A program made the position numbers and the translations under genes. A stretch of DNA of 64,000 nucleotides. Source: Phymatolithon calcareum. Its lineage: Eukaryota; Rhodophyta; Florideophyceae; Hapalidiales. Shown here piece by piece: positions 45,301-56,016 of the stretch (the first letter of the stretch is position 1; every line of letters starts with the position of its first letter). The notes under the pieces were generated by a model. It worked only from the letters and a program-made list of their open reading frames with translations. It made no database searches and was not told the DNA's origin. The stretch lies in contig OZ345362.1 in NCBI GenBank assembly GCA_977006965.1, forward strand, positions 2,232,001 to 2,296,000. Direction: 5' to 3'.

Positions 45301-46743
45301 CGTTGGTCGGAACAGCCTTGAACACTTGAAAGGCCTCTTTTCCCTTTTTCTTCCTTAGCATTGATGGATATTTTCGGATACTAAGGCTTGTCACTTGTAC
45401 CTGGCCTTCTTCGGTATGTGGAGTCTTCGTCACTGGAACTTAGAAAGCACCAACTTGCACAGCCTGATTTTCATAATTGATTTTCGGAATGTGGGTCACA
45501 TGCCATGGCATTCCAAGGATAACGTCGTATCTGCAACTTGCAACGACCCAATTCGAAGAGTAGGAATGTGGGCCTAAACGAAGCGTGCTCCTTGTATTAC
45601 GTGCGATGCTTTCTCCAATGTCTTCTCCTTCTACTGTTTTACTTCTACCCTTCTTCGCACGGCACTAAAAACGGTTTCGGTTTGACTTGAAGAATTCTCT
45701 TGATACAATGTTCGTATTGCACCCGTCGTCCTTGAGTACTCGCACTTTCTTTCCGTTGAGTATACCGTCTAGTATTATCTAGACCTTCACTGGAATGTCA
45801 TCAGTGAGAGTGCAATCGTCATGATCACGAACAGCAGTAGTCATCGACGCAGAACAAAGGGCTTTCTTTGTATCCATCCTTATGTCTCTAATTTCTTTGC
45901 GAAGTTGTTTGACTTCTTGCACAAGAGAATCTAGGTCACTCAAACTATGATTCAGGTTAGTGCGCTCAATCTGCTTTCCAGAGCAACTCGTGCTCTTTTC
46001 GATATCCACATTACCGAATCGGACCGTCTCACCTCGATTTCCCAAACTTCGGTCATTATATCCTTGGCTCTGCTTAAGTCTCCAGAGGCGACATCCCTCT
46101 GTATGGCACGTATAACAAGCATTAGACTTGCGGTCGTCTGTACGCCTTGCATCGCCTCCGAGTTGATGATCCCGATGGGGACCAGCGAAGGGATCCGACA
46201 TTGATTGAGACGAAATCATTCCCGCGTTGAACAAAGCACTGTCAACGTTCAACACTATCCTTGCTACTTCATCCATTGTCATAACTCCCGATTTCAGAAC
46301 CTCCTGTCGAACCTGGTGTTTGAGACCCTGACAGAATCTGTCGACCATTTCTCCTTCACTAACGCCTGAGATCGTGAGAAAAATGTTTCAGAATTCAGGG
46401 AGGTACTCAGAAACCGATGTGCGCTGATACAGCTTGCGCAATTTATCCCTTGACCTTTGAACACTGTCAAAAGGAATAAATTCTCTTTTCAAAGCGCTCT
46501 CGAACGTTTCCCATGTCGTCGGAATCCGGTTTGTACTAACATGAAAGTACCACCAGTTTGCAGCGTTTCCAGTGAAGAAGGTGGATGCGAAGGATATTTT
46601 CGTCGGGTCATCGCGTTGAACGGAGTTATTCAAACTTGAACCAGCGTGATGTACTGCTTTACCTGATACAACCACGAGTGAACATTGAATTCATCCCTTG
46701 AGCCATCGAACGTTGGAGGCTTATTAACCTTGAGCAACGACAT
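42363..46743 (-). pseudogene. Gypsy gag-pol with chromodomain-like end
   Basis: The gag begins MSLLKVNKPPTFDGSRDEF (46743) and continues through FCQGLKHQVRQEV. The protease has LKDDGCNTNIVS (DDG in place of DSG/DTG) and YDVILGMPW near 45490-45740. The reverse transcriptase has KLDLKTGFHQIRV, MPMGLLNAPATFQ and VVYMDNLLIF, where the catalytic YxDD is YMDN. RNase H is at 43640-44107, an integrase core (VSDRDPKFTSKFW) at 42893-43441, and a C-terminal EEFFVDSVLKHRKRGKGYQF chromodomain-like segment at 42363-42600. In-frame stops occur (for example in LPR-stop-YEIFD near 44904) with several frameshifts. The altered RT and protease residues and the stops make it non-autonomous. Confidence 0.9.
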
Positions 46744-47267
46744 TTTTATCAAGAAGATCTTTCTCCTACCTGATCAAACCCGTATTAGCGTTAATCGAAT
46801 CCGTGACCCTGTCGGTCGTCCTAGGTGACACCCAATAGACGAATGGGATTGTTGAGGATACTTTGGGCGACTCGGTGCAGAGAATAAAACCTCGAGATTC
46901 ACCTGGCACTCCTGCCCTCAGATGAGAAATACTTAGTGTCTGGCACTCCAGCCCACAGCCACAGTCGTGTTCTTAGCTTTTAAAACGCGACACTGGTAAA
47001 CGAGAACCGCGAACCTCCAACAACTCAATACGAACCTTTAAACTTGAATCACAAACAGTGATTTTTTAAACTTGAACAACGATCTTGGAACCTTGAACAA
47101 TAGTCTTGAACCACAATAACAAATATTTGTTTCGAACTCCGAACAGAACCCAACAACAGGAACGACGACTTCGAACGTTGAATAAATCACGAACAGAAAC
47201 CACGAAAATACTGCTAAATTTCACGCTTTGGCAAACTGACGTACCGACGTCAGACGCTAAGTGGGCC

Positions 47268-47277
47268 GGCGCTACCA
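47268..47277 (-). other. Primer-binding site (initiator Met tRNA type)
   Basis: TGGTAGCGCC on the minus strand, one base inside the 5' LTR. The same ten bases serve Ty1-type priming by initiator Met tRNA in yeast. Confidence 0.85.
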
Positions 47278-47278
47278 G

Positions 47279-47656
47279 TGAAACGGATGTTGATCGAGCT
47301 TAGCGTTGACAGGCACAGTATCGGTAGTGATATGATGAGCTTAGTAGAGGTTTGTTGACTTTACCTCACTTGACTTGGTTGGATTTGTGCTTGGCTCCAG
47401 TCCGCTAGTCGGCACTAGAGCATGCCTTATATAGGTATTGAATTACTTACACGTAACTTACAAATATCACAAGACCCTAAAATACGAATTATCCAGAGAG
47501 CTCCAGAAATTTCCTTACAGCAATGCATTCGTCAAATAGTGCATGTGCTCGAATATTCTGGATATTTCTCGCATGCTTCCAGGAGTATCTAGAAGTGCAT
47601 GCTGACAGCTAGCAAAGCTGTCACTACTTACGCGCTACATGCATGTCCTTGTGACA
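47279..47656 (-). repeat. 5' LTR of the gypsy element
   Basis: Begins TGTCACAAGGACATGCATG and ends CATCCGTTTCA on the minus strand. Partner of 41933-42309. Confidence 0.95.
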
Positions 47657-49023
47657 CATATGTTGTTGGGCGGTTTAGAATATTAGGCGTGTGCAATGCG
47701 CCGTCTCGCGTCGATTGTTTCTTGTTAGCCTTGTTGTATTCCTTTTCGCGTTCATAGAGGGAAATGGCACGTGCACATGCTTATTAGGCTTCCAGTGGTG
47801 TTATGTTGTATGACATGGCCAGGAATTTGTGGAATGGTTCTTCTCGCAGAGCTTGCAGAATCGTGTCACGAAGTCGTGCATCTTGTTGGTACCAAGTTGC
47901 ATTTGCAGAGACGTCGCCGTCTGCACCAATTTGCTTAAAGCATCGTGTAGTGATACTCCCTCAGTTAAGAACTTTCTAGACTTCAGGTTGTTCCACTCGT
48001 CGACGAGGCGGTCACGTCGCTAGTCTGACATAGATCTGCCATAAAGTAAAGCACTTGTATCCGAAAGTGTTTGTGCATTCCGAATTACGCTGAGATGGTA
48101 GAATCTGCTTGCAGGGCTCTGTGGTGCAAAAAGAACATGCAAATTGTTTAGAGATTCAGTTTCCGATATTTCCAGCATTCGGCAGTTTAGGACAAATTTC
48201 CGATGAGAGCTCACCAAGTTTTCTCTTGCCTTATCCTTTCCTGTGAACTGCTGTGAAGGATGACCATAGAACTTGAGTAAAGACGACACTTGAGACCGGG
48301 CAGTTGTCGATCTCCGTCTCTGTGACAAAGTTGGTATTCTTTGGACAGATGATGAGAAATATCGAGATTTTAGAGAAGGGGGAAGGTGGTTGTTCACTAC
48401 CGGGTGTATTATCTGGGGATGTGCAACATTGGAGTTCTGTTGGATCGTGTTAGCTTCTGTTAAGCGAGCTTGCACATTGTGTCCCATAGAAGGTGCCACA
48501 GATTCCGACACATCATGCATAGTTCGATAAGTAGGAACCATGCTTCGGCGCTCTTGCTCAGCTGCAACGTCTGTGACTTCTCTCGATAGCAGCCGTTGTC
48601 GAGCCTCTTTGAATGCATGTAGGAAAATTAGATCCAATATCAGGAGCCGCAGCAACTTGAGGTTGACGAGTTTGCATGACAACACTTCTTTCAGGAGAGT
48701 GGTATCTTGGAGTGCGAATATTTTCTTTTGTGCTCTCCTCAGCTTGAGTACCATAAGGGGAGCTGAATTTATCTCCATTCCAGGTTGCAAATGTAGCAGG
48801 AAACGAAAAGTTGATTAGGTGCTGATTAATTCCTTCTTCTTCCTCGATCTGGTCCATTGGAGGCAGCGAAGGCGTATGTAGTTGTACAATTCGACAGCAT
48901 GTCGGTAGTTAGCATTACACGCGCGTGCTTAGCGACAATACCGCCTTGGCAGTTTTTCAAAAAGCGTTGCATAAAATCCCGAACTTGAACGTCAAAATCG
49001 TTTGCACTAATATCGTTGTTCAT
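47657..49023 (-). pseudogene. Ty1/copia gag, N-terminal part
   Basis: The frame from MNNDISANDFDVQVRDFM (49023) is followed, after frame changes, by FYGHPSQQFTGKDKARENL, then a copia-type capsid pattern (DEWNNLKSRKFLTEGVSLHD and LGTNKMHDFVTRFCKLC) ending at the gypsy target site. The remainder of gag with its zinc knuckle is at 41820-41932. A long Ser/Gln-rich stretch precedes the capsid. Capsid protein of the element when intact. Confidence 0.7.
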
Positions 49024-49205
49024 CCACAGCGGTGTACTGTATACAGCACTCGACGGGTCTCAATCGGGAGGATGAATGACATTTTCTTCTTGTATTGCTT
49101 TCTTTGCATTAGCTACAGAAATACCAAATGAAGAATTCTTTCTTCTCTTCTTGTTTTTCTCGTCTCTTTTGCGATATGCGTGTCCACGTCTTGACTAATT
49201 TAAAA

Positions 49206-49540
49206 ATGTCGTCTCGGCGGGGACGATAAGTTCTCGGGCAAAGGGAAGGACACCCAAGATGTAGATTTCTTGCCACTTTTGAGCGTGTCTCTATTCCCTG
49301 CTGTTGTCCTTGTCTCTCCCTCCCGATACTCGGTGCAGAGAACGGCTTTTATAGCCAGCTTTCTGAAGTATTCTACCACGCTATCGTGGGAACCTAGTTT
49401 GGAATATTGTTCTAGTAGATCCGGGTCTCCGACCATGCAATAATTCTGGTAACCAAAATATTGTGTAGCACCCAACATAACACTTGCACGCGAAACTCTG
49501 GATTCCTTTCATGTCATTCATTCGTGGATTGAATGAACTC
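49206..49540. repeat. Direct repeat, copy 2 (partner 32542-32872)
   Basis: See copy 1. This copy lies immediately upstream, in the copia orientation, of the gag start at 49023. The open frame contains FGYQNYC and EYREGETRTTAGN. Confidence 0.8.
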
Positions 49541-51429
49541 TTCCACAATACCAGCAACGGTTCGGCAGGCCGCCTTAACCGTCAACGCTGGGACACGGGA
49601 ACGCAAGTGTTTCAAGGTGTTACGGTCACGTAATATCGAACATTTTGTACAACTTTGGAGGCGTTTTCTCTGTTTGTCAGAAGCTAAGAGGCCAATAGAA
49701 TAATAGTAGCTCAAATGGCTCTCACAAGTTGTGCCAACCTACTGTATCTCCCCTTTGACGCCGTCCAACCAGCCGGCCACGAAATATGGGACGGCCAACG
49801 CGGCTGATTGGACGGTAGATACGTCGCGTGTTCTTGTATTCTCAAGAAAGTCCCTCTGACAACGGCGCTTCCGCGAGATGAACATCCACCAATTGGGAAA
49901 GGCCTCTCCAAGAATAGGTTCTGCCGCTTCCTGACTCCTATCTCCGTAAAGGGTGGAGCAAGGGAAAAGAAATAGCCGTTGTGGCTCTTCTTCTCAGGCG
50001 GAACGGCTGTAACACAATATTGTTACTCAGACTCAATGCGATTACGACCACCTAATTATTTAAGCCATTAATGTATACAATATTAAGCTGCCGTCATCTA
50101 GTCGATTAGCATGACTCTAAGCACTGCAAGTACTGACCTCTCGGAGAGCATGATGAAGAGGGGGACTAAGCACTGACCACAATATGCAACAATCATCTAC
50201 ATTAAACAATGAATATCTCCTGCATTCTTCACGATTCGACACTAACTCTAGCAGGTACTTTACGCTATAAGACAGAGTCTTACAATCAGCTGACTTGGAA
50301 CTATGGACTGACGCCAGCGTGGGAGAAATTCCCTCGGAATTCGTGCGCGATCGTCATCACGGCAAACGAGTTGCCGCGCCCACTGCATTTCTTTTCCCGT
50401 TGCTGCCCCATTCCCGGACTCGACAGCAAGGCGGAGTCTGTAAGGAATGCAGTAAGCGATTTTGTTTCTTGCGACTGTACGCCAAGAACTTTGATCGCGA
50501 TCCACATGGAACGCCGAAGCAGAGGTACGCGACTCCAGTTTCCTTATCTAGGTGATCTGCTGGGCCACACGTGCAACGTGTCCCATGCGCATGTAGAACT
50601 TTTGTTTTTCGCTTTGCTAGTATTATATAAGATAGTTTGTCCCTTCCTCTTAGTAAAGGAAGGTGAAGGTTTCTGGATTTCGGCTCGAGTGCTTGGATCC
50701 TACACGCATCAAGCCTGTGAATTCCCTCGACCACGCGGATTCGGAGACTTTCCATCCCTTTCTGATCGCTTCTTCTTCCGTGTAAGCCGGTATGGCGGGA
50801 ACCCAGCGACAGATCCGTCCCTTTTCTTTTCGTGCGTTCGCCTCAAGATCGACGGCCCTTCCAAGTTCGCCGCTTCCAAAGACGACGTCGATTCTGCCCG
50901 TCTTTTCTCGCGCAGAGAGCGCTTCACCGCACAATCCAGTGTGGAGTTTCTCCTCTCAACGCGCCAAACGCCTGCGTTGTTCCGTTTCGGTACATTGTCC
51001 GAATTTGACGGCCCATCCAAGGTCGCCATCAGCCAACGCTTCCGACTTCGTCAACGCTTCACACCCTTCCTTCTGTTTGCGTTCCTCATCATATACCTCA
51101 CGCGTTATCAAGACGCCATTTTCTACCACTCCCCTTTTCCTTCTCTTCGTTTCTTGTTTTCTCTTCTTTCTCTTTTCTTTCTTCTCTTCAGTCATTCATT
51201 CTTTTTGTCTCTCCCTCACTTTTTCTCTCCTCCGGTCTTCTCTGAGCAGAGTAGCGTCGGGTTCTTGTAAGCCTGGCGCTACACGAGTCTCGGTTAAATG
51301 GGATGAAGGCTAGTACAATGTGAAGCTTTCCACGAGCTACGCAATGAACAGAATGCAGCGGTGTCGAGACTCCGGGCATAATCATATGACGACGGTGACG
51401 AACATGCGTACGCCTCAAGCCCAACAGTT
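49541..51429. other. Unassigned region with hairpin and pyrimidine tract
   Basis: 49742-49825 has an imperfect inverted repeat (GTATCT...CCGTCCAA-CAGCC). ELWTDASVGE in one frame near 50292-50325 looks like the start of a LINE RNase H domain. 50700-51050 contains two related 25-bp units (GACGGCCC-TCCAAG) about 150 bp apart. 51120-51240 is almost pure pyrimidine on the plus strand. A 353-codon frame crosses this but has no domain. Confidence 0.4.
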
Positions 51430-52250
51430 TCGAAGAATCTTGCGATTATTTGCGATGAGGATGGAGACATTCTCGACATGTACGGAAACGTCCCGGACAA
51501 TGTCGCGGGTGGGGGGTTTTGCTGATGCGCGGAAATGAAACGTTGAAGGAGCTGGCGCTTCCCGCCGGAGCTGTCGGATCTTCATACGACGCGGAGGTTC
51601 GCCGCAGTTCATGCCTTCCAAGAAGCGATGAAGCCCTCCTTTGCACCTGGACGCACTACAAGATGGTTCACCAACAGCAGGAGCTACATCGATGCTATTA
51701 ACGGACAGCTGCGAAGGTATTGCGAAATGATTCGGAAACTCTGGGGCCTTATGGAGCAACTGATATCCAAGGAGATTTTCGTTGAAGGCATTTGGATACC
51801 AAGTCATTGAGGAATTCCAAGAAATGATGCTGCCGACGCATTAGCAAAAAGGGCTATTTGCGAATCAAGCCTATATGATCATCAGACGGTTCCTTTGACG
51901 CTCGAGGCAGCGAGATCAATCCACAGGCCGTCTTTGCGAGCCGAACCTGTCGCCATTCCAACACTGCCCTGAGAGCTGCCCATATCGCACAGACGGGCAG
52001 ATGTGATCTTACACCAACTGATTGGGGACTGTACCCCCATGATGGCCTTGTTTAGGCATGGAGACACAATGTCGTACGACCCAATGTGCAAAACCTATAA
52101 TTCTAGTTGCAAGGAAACTGCCGAGCTCTTGATTTTAAGGTGTGGTGGACGTTCCGTCTCCAGACGTTAGTTTATTGGTAGAGTGGGTACAAAAACCGTA
52201 GAAGAACTATGCCGTGAGAGACCCTTAGCTATACTCAAATTTCTGAACAA
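51430..52250 (+). pseudogene. LINE RNase H and C-terminal zinc-knuckle fragment
   Basis: GWGVLLMRGNETLKELALPA then AGAVGSSYDAE (51510-51595) is an RNase H strand and AE helix. After a frame change DAINGQLRRYCEMIRKLWG and IWIPSH (ending 51808), then GIPRNDAADALAKRA beyond one stop, complete the RNase H signature. A later frame shows MCKTYNSSCKETAELLILRC, the CCHC-like tail of many LINE ORF2 proteins. Upstream RT sequence is missing. Confidence 0.7.
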
Positions 52251-52589
52251 TTAGAAGCTGTTGAAGAACAGGTTTAGGAGCTCACCTTCATTGTTAGCGA
52301 TCTTTCCGCCATAAAGAAAGAAAGAAACAACGAGGTGGTTCTTCCTGAGAACTAGCTGTAGATCTGTACGAGGTGAAGAATTCTTATTCATAGAAAGGGG
52401 ATTTCTTCGTCTCCCAAGACCAAAGCGGAGGCGGAACGCTTTAGAGATCTGCCACTCATTCATTCATTTTGCGTATTCCCCTTGTGGGGCTAGCAGCACT
52501 TTGATGGCCTAAGCTTCTTCCATTCTAAACTATTTTTTGCGAGTTTGACTGCTGCTTGCACGTCGAGGTCCGGGACGTCGCCAAAGATT

Positions 52590-52690
52590 GACTCTGGGGT
52601 TGGTCGGACGCAGTGAAGTAGCACTTGACGAAGTTCGAGAGACCGCCGCAGTTCCATGTCGCAACGCGAAGCTTAGTCTGGTGAATACTA
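52590..52690 (-). pseudogene. LINE endonuclease start, fragment
   Basis: LRVATWNCGGLSN on the minus strand matches the first strand of AP-type LINE endonucleases (x-WN-x-x-GL). Only this short piece is recognisable, next to the end of the pyrophosphatase-like gene. Confidence 0.5.
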
Positions 52691-52830
52691 GCTGGGAAAG
52701 TGTTGATCACATGTCGATTTGCAAGCTGTATTCCCTGATAGATTTTAATTACTTCGATTGTACAAAACCGCCAATGCTTTACAGCCCTAAAGATCACGAC
52801 AGCTGCATTATCAGAGCTTGGCAAGACAAA

Positions 52831-55800
52831 TCAATTTTCACGCTTCGAAAGCAAGTATGCTCTATCAGAAGTTCCAACAAGGTTCCTTCGGTTGTGGAGA
52901 GAATTCCCAGGAACGGATGCGATCGCATTCGGATGAATTCTCGCATGTCCAAGCACACTAGTTGGGGCAATACGGCGTCGGGGAACTGTTACGCCTTCTT
53001 CATAGAAGGGACTTACGGGAAGACCTTGAACCTTGTCAAACTCCCCCGTGTGAGAGGACTCGTCTTTTTCTGCCACACACTCAACAATCACCCGCCTTGC
53101 TATCTTCTGGGTCCTTCGCTGATACATATGGCTCACCAGCAGTACTGCAATTGTCATGAACGCCGCAATCAACAATATCGCCAAGCCAATGGTCCACTTC
53201 CGCGCGTCTGGTTCCATGAATGGAACCACGAAGATCGAACTTACGGTCATCAGCTTGATCGCAATGCTCAAGCTGGGCCCACATGTTCTCTTCAAGAAGT
53301 TCCCGATAGCGTCAGCATTGCTTACATAGTCATGCCAGTGCGAGCCCTTTCCAGTCTCGGCTCCAAAATGCTCATCCTCGACCAGCATCTTCGCATTTTT
53401 CCAGATGGTGCTTGCGTTTAGAACAAACGTTCCTAGTAAATAGCTACACCCGACCGATCCGAGCAGAAGACCGACCAGCGCTCGTTGCCCAAGTCCAAAC
53501 CCCACCATCTGTGGAACGACCAGAAGAACAAATACCGGCAAAAGCATCTCAAATAGGGCGTACTTTGTCGAGATCCGGACGCATTTCTGAGTGCGCTGCA
53601 GTGTTCCTTCCGTGCTAGTTCGTAGTTCAGGACGTTCTCTAAACTGCTTTCGGGTCTCCACGACAATTGCGTACCAAGTCCTTGACATTCCGAGCAGGGG
53701 TAACGCAACAAACACGACTGGTAGCACCACTCCAGCAAGAACGGACACAACCACATTGGGACTGGTGACGCTTAGGTTGTCAGTTGACGAAACATGTCGT
53801 AAAGGATCGGCTACTGGAACACCAATAATTTCTAGCGGACTGGGAATAAGGTTAGTCATGCGGATGAGTTCAGCGATAAGTCCGAACATCGTGAGCATAG
53901 AGGCTCCTGCAGATAAACTTCTAAAGGATGTCGCAAAAACGGAGCCCACCGAGCCCAGGTCCTGGATGGTGTTTTGCGTTTCTTGAGGGCGCTTGTTGAT
54001 TCGCACGGCGCCTCCAGCGCTGTTGGCCAAAGTCTCAAACGCACTTATCACGAACACCATCCCTGAAGAAGATATCATGCTGACCGCCGATAACCCAATG
54101 CCATAACTGCCGAAGAGGGAGAATGAACTCAGAACGGTAGACAAAATAAGCATCAGCGGTACCGCTGTGGAGGACAGTGCAGTACCAAGCCCGTGAATGA
54201 TGACATCTTCGGCGCTGCATTCTCCCATTCTTGCAACTCCCTTCGTCAGTGGATATTGCGCGCTAGTAAAAAAACCGACGAGGCCCTGCAACAAAAGTCC
54301 AAGAAGCTGGCCCAGAGCGAGGCAGACTAAAATACGCCAAGGGACTTCAGATATGTTAGGATAAGGAGCTCCAAGGACACTCATTGCTCTGTATGGACCG
54401 ATACTTGTGGTGAGAACGGGAAGATTCTCTCCGCCGGCATTCCCGCTGAAGTCTTGTGTCGGTACGCAGCGGTTAGTGTCATTCAAGGACTTCAGCTCTC
54501 GGCGGGGGAAAATGTTTCTCGACAGTCGCCTCTGAAAATTTGACTGCGCCCCGAAGAATCCAAATGCAATCGCAACAGTACCAAGAAAGAACAGCAGAGA
54601 CGTAACTGCGACTTGAGTCCGAGAACCAAATAGCACCTTCAACAGATTTTTGCGGCGGTCAGATGCAATTTCAAGCTTGAGGATAAACATACGAATGGTG
54701 CAAGCCAGCACACTAAGCACCCCCAAAGTGGCAACCACGAAGGGTACAGCGATAAAAATGGAATTGGATTCCATAAAGAAAAGGTCTGGAAAGCCCTTGT
54801 AGAAATCGTTGGCGCGACAAATTTGAGCTGCGAAGGACAACTTCACAGTGGCGACGTCATAAGCAATGCAGACATGATCGATGTACAGGTGATTGTACAC
54901 GCACAAGGCATACGAGTTGTGTTGAACATAAGGCATGCAGGTCGCGAGTATGGCGGTGGTAACAATCGCAGAAGTTAAGGACTCGAAAAACTCGACCCCA
55001 ATGCCGACTGCACCTTCCGAATTGTCGGCAACTCGTGCGGCAATAGTTAATGGGTTTCTTGGATCATCATCGGGCGTGCCCAATTCGAGCTGGCCAACCA
55101 GTTTTTTTGCGGCATCTGTACCAACAGCGTAAATTCCTGATGATACTCTTGACGTCAACGCAATGGTAGAGACACCGGCAGCAAAACCCAATAGCCCTCG
55201 GATATTACGGAACATTAGATACGCAAGCGCAACACCACCAACAGCAATGGACATGCCTAACAAAGCCATGGCAACAGCAGCTCGAAAGATTGCGTTCATG
55301 CCGTCGGGACAGGATACCTGTGATTCCGCTTCTGCTGCAAGTCGGATACTGCCGTAATTGGCAATATGTATAGCGAACCATCCCGTGATAGTGGTGAGAA
55401 GGACACCGAGCAAGAAACAACCAGCGGTGGGCCATGACACACCGAAGCCGATCAAGATGAAGAGGGGAAAAGTTACAATGAGTTCAACAAAGAATTCATA
55501 CTGAAGGAATATTTTGGAGACGTTCCGAATGTCCAAAGCAGTTTGGGTTGCGCCGCTGGAGCCGACTTGATTGTCACTGAGCATAAACAGGTGAATTAAA
55601 AGTGCCAAAATGCCACCGACGCCAGTTGTAAACGCGCCCCAGACGAATTGGTAGGGAAAGATGAATTTGAACACCATGAAACCAGGATCAGTTGACGAGG
55701 CTCTGTCGTATTTGTGGCAAAGCTGAACTCCACAAGCAACTGAAGGAATGAAGACGAGAAGGCAGAAAAATAGGAGAAGGCTCACCAAGGCGAGGCAGGC

Positions 55801-56016
55801 TTTGGCGATGCGATTGGAACAAAATTTGGACTCGGACGGCCCTCCATCATCATCGAACAAGGGGTCTTGATAAGCTCCGATAGTGTCGTCAACAGATGTC
55901 TGTTTGGAGACGAGATCAGCGAATGTTAGAGGCTGGTACCCACCGTAATCCGGCGTGGTACGGATTTCAGTTTGGGTGGACTCTTCGGTGTGCTGTTGAA
56001 TATCCCCATCGGACAT
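52831..56016 (-). CDS. H+-translocating pyrophosphatase family protein with degenerate active site
   Basis: 1061 aa, intronless, many membrane spans. Membrane pyrophosphatases use pyrophosphate to pump H+ (or Na+) into vacuoles. Family blocks occur in order: SRVSSGIYAVGTDAAKKLVG and GTPDDDPRNP (290-322), GLGTALSSTAVP (609-620), ISAFETLANSAGGAV (657-671), RKQFRERPEL (789-798), CVRISTKYALFEMLLP (812-827), NASTIWKNAK (867-876), GNFLKRTCGPSLSIAIKLM (905-923). But the metal and pyrophosphate ligands are largely replaced: DVGADLVGK is DAAKKLVGQ, the Asp-rich ADNVGDNVGD is AARVADNSEG, DAYGPISDNAGG is SAFETLANSAGG, and GDPFKDT is GNFLKRT. It is also longer than usual (about 660-800 aa) through a 360-600 insert and both tails. 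Catalysis looks unlikely; a regulatory or transport role is speculation. Confidence 0.85.
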   Translation of the reverse strand: MSDGDIQQHTEESTQTEIRTTPDYGGYQPLTFADLVSKQTSVDDTIGAYQDPLFDDDGGPSESKFCSNRIAKACLALVSLLLFFCLLVFIPSVACGVQLCHKYDRASSTDPGFMVFKFIFPYQFVWGAFTTGVGGILALLIHLFMLSDNQVGSSGATQTALDIRNVSKIFLQYEFFVELIVTFPLFILIGFGVSWPTAGCFLLGVLLTTITGWFAIHIANYGSIRLAAEAESQVSCPDGMNAIFRAAVAMALLGMSIAVGGVALAYLMFRNIRGLLGFAAGVSTIALTSRVSSGIYAVGTDAAKKLVGQLELGTPDDDPRNPLTIAARVADNSEGAVGIGVEFFESLTSAIVTTAILATCMPYVQHNSYALCVYNHLYIDHVCIAYDVATVKLSFAAQICRANDFYKGFPDLFFMESNSIFIAVPFVVATLGVLSVLACTIRMFILKLEIASDRRKNLLKVLFGSRTQVAVTSLLFFLGTVAIAFGFFGAQSNFQRRLSRNIFPRRELKSLNDTNRCVPTQDFSGNAGGENLPVLTTSIGPYRAMSVLGAPYPNISEVPWRILVCLALGQLLGLLLQGLVGFFTSAQYPLTKGVARMGECSAEDVIIHGLGTALSSTAVPLMLILSTVLSSFSLFGSYGIGLSAVSMISSSGMVFVISAFETLANSAGGAVRINKRPQETQNTIQDLGSVGSVFATSFRSLSAGASMLTMFGLIAELIRMTNLIPSPLEIIGVPVADPLRHVSSTDNLSVTSPNVVVSVLAGVVLPVVFVALPLLGMSRTWYAIVVETRKQFRERPELRTSTEGTLQRTQKCVRISTKYALFEMLLPVFVLLVVPQMVGFGLGQRALVGLLLGSVGCSYLLGTFVLNASTIWKNAKMLVEDEHFGAETGKGSHWHDYVSNADAIGNFLKRTCGPSLSIAIKLMTVSSIFVVPFMEPDARKWTIGLAILLIAAFMTIAVLLVSHMYQRRTQKIARRVIVECVAEKDESSHTGEFDKVQGLPVSPFYEEGVTVPRRRIAPTSVLGHARIHPNAIASVPGNSLHNRRNLVGTSDRAYLLSKREN

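Larger units (their letters stand above)
41933..47656 (-). mobile_element. Ty3/gypsy LTR retrotransposon (chromovirus-like), complete but inactivated
   Basis: Two LTRs (41933-42309 and 47279-47656), a 5-bp target duplication CATAT (41928-41932 and 47657-47661), an initiator-tRNA-type primer site and a polypurine tract define the whole element. By eye the LTRs differ at about nine positions (roughly 2-3 percent), so insertion is fairly recent. It interrupts a copia gag gene. Confidence 0.95.

Noticed and set aside
50209-51270. 353-codon open frame as a protein gene
   Set aside because: No domain, extreme Phe/Leu/Ser bias from a pyrimidine tract, and it overlaps LINE-like sequence in another frame.
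52831-56016. Choline-transporter-like (SLC44) identity for the multi-span protein
   Set aside because: The first impression was from many membrane spans. The DDPRNP, RKQFRE, CVRISTKYAL and KNAK blocks in order fit membrane pyrophosphatases instead.
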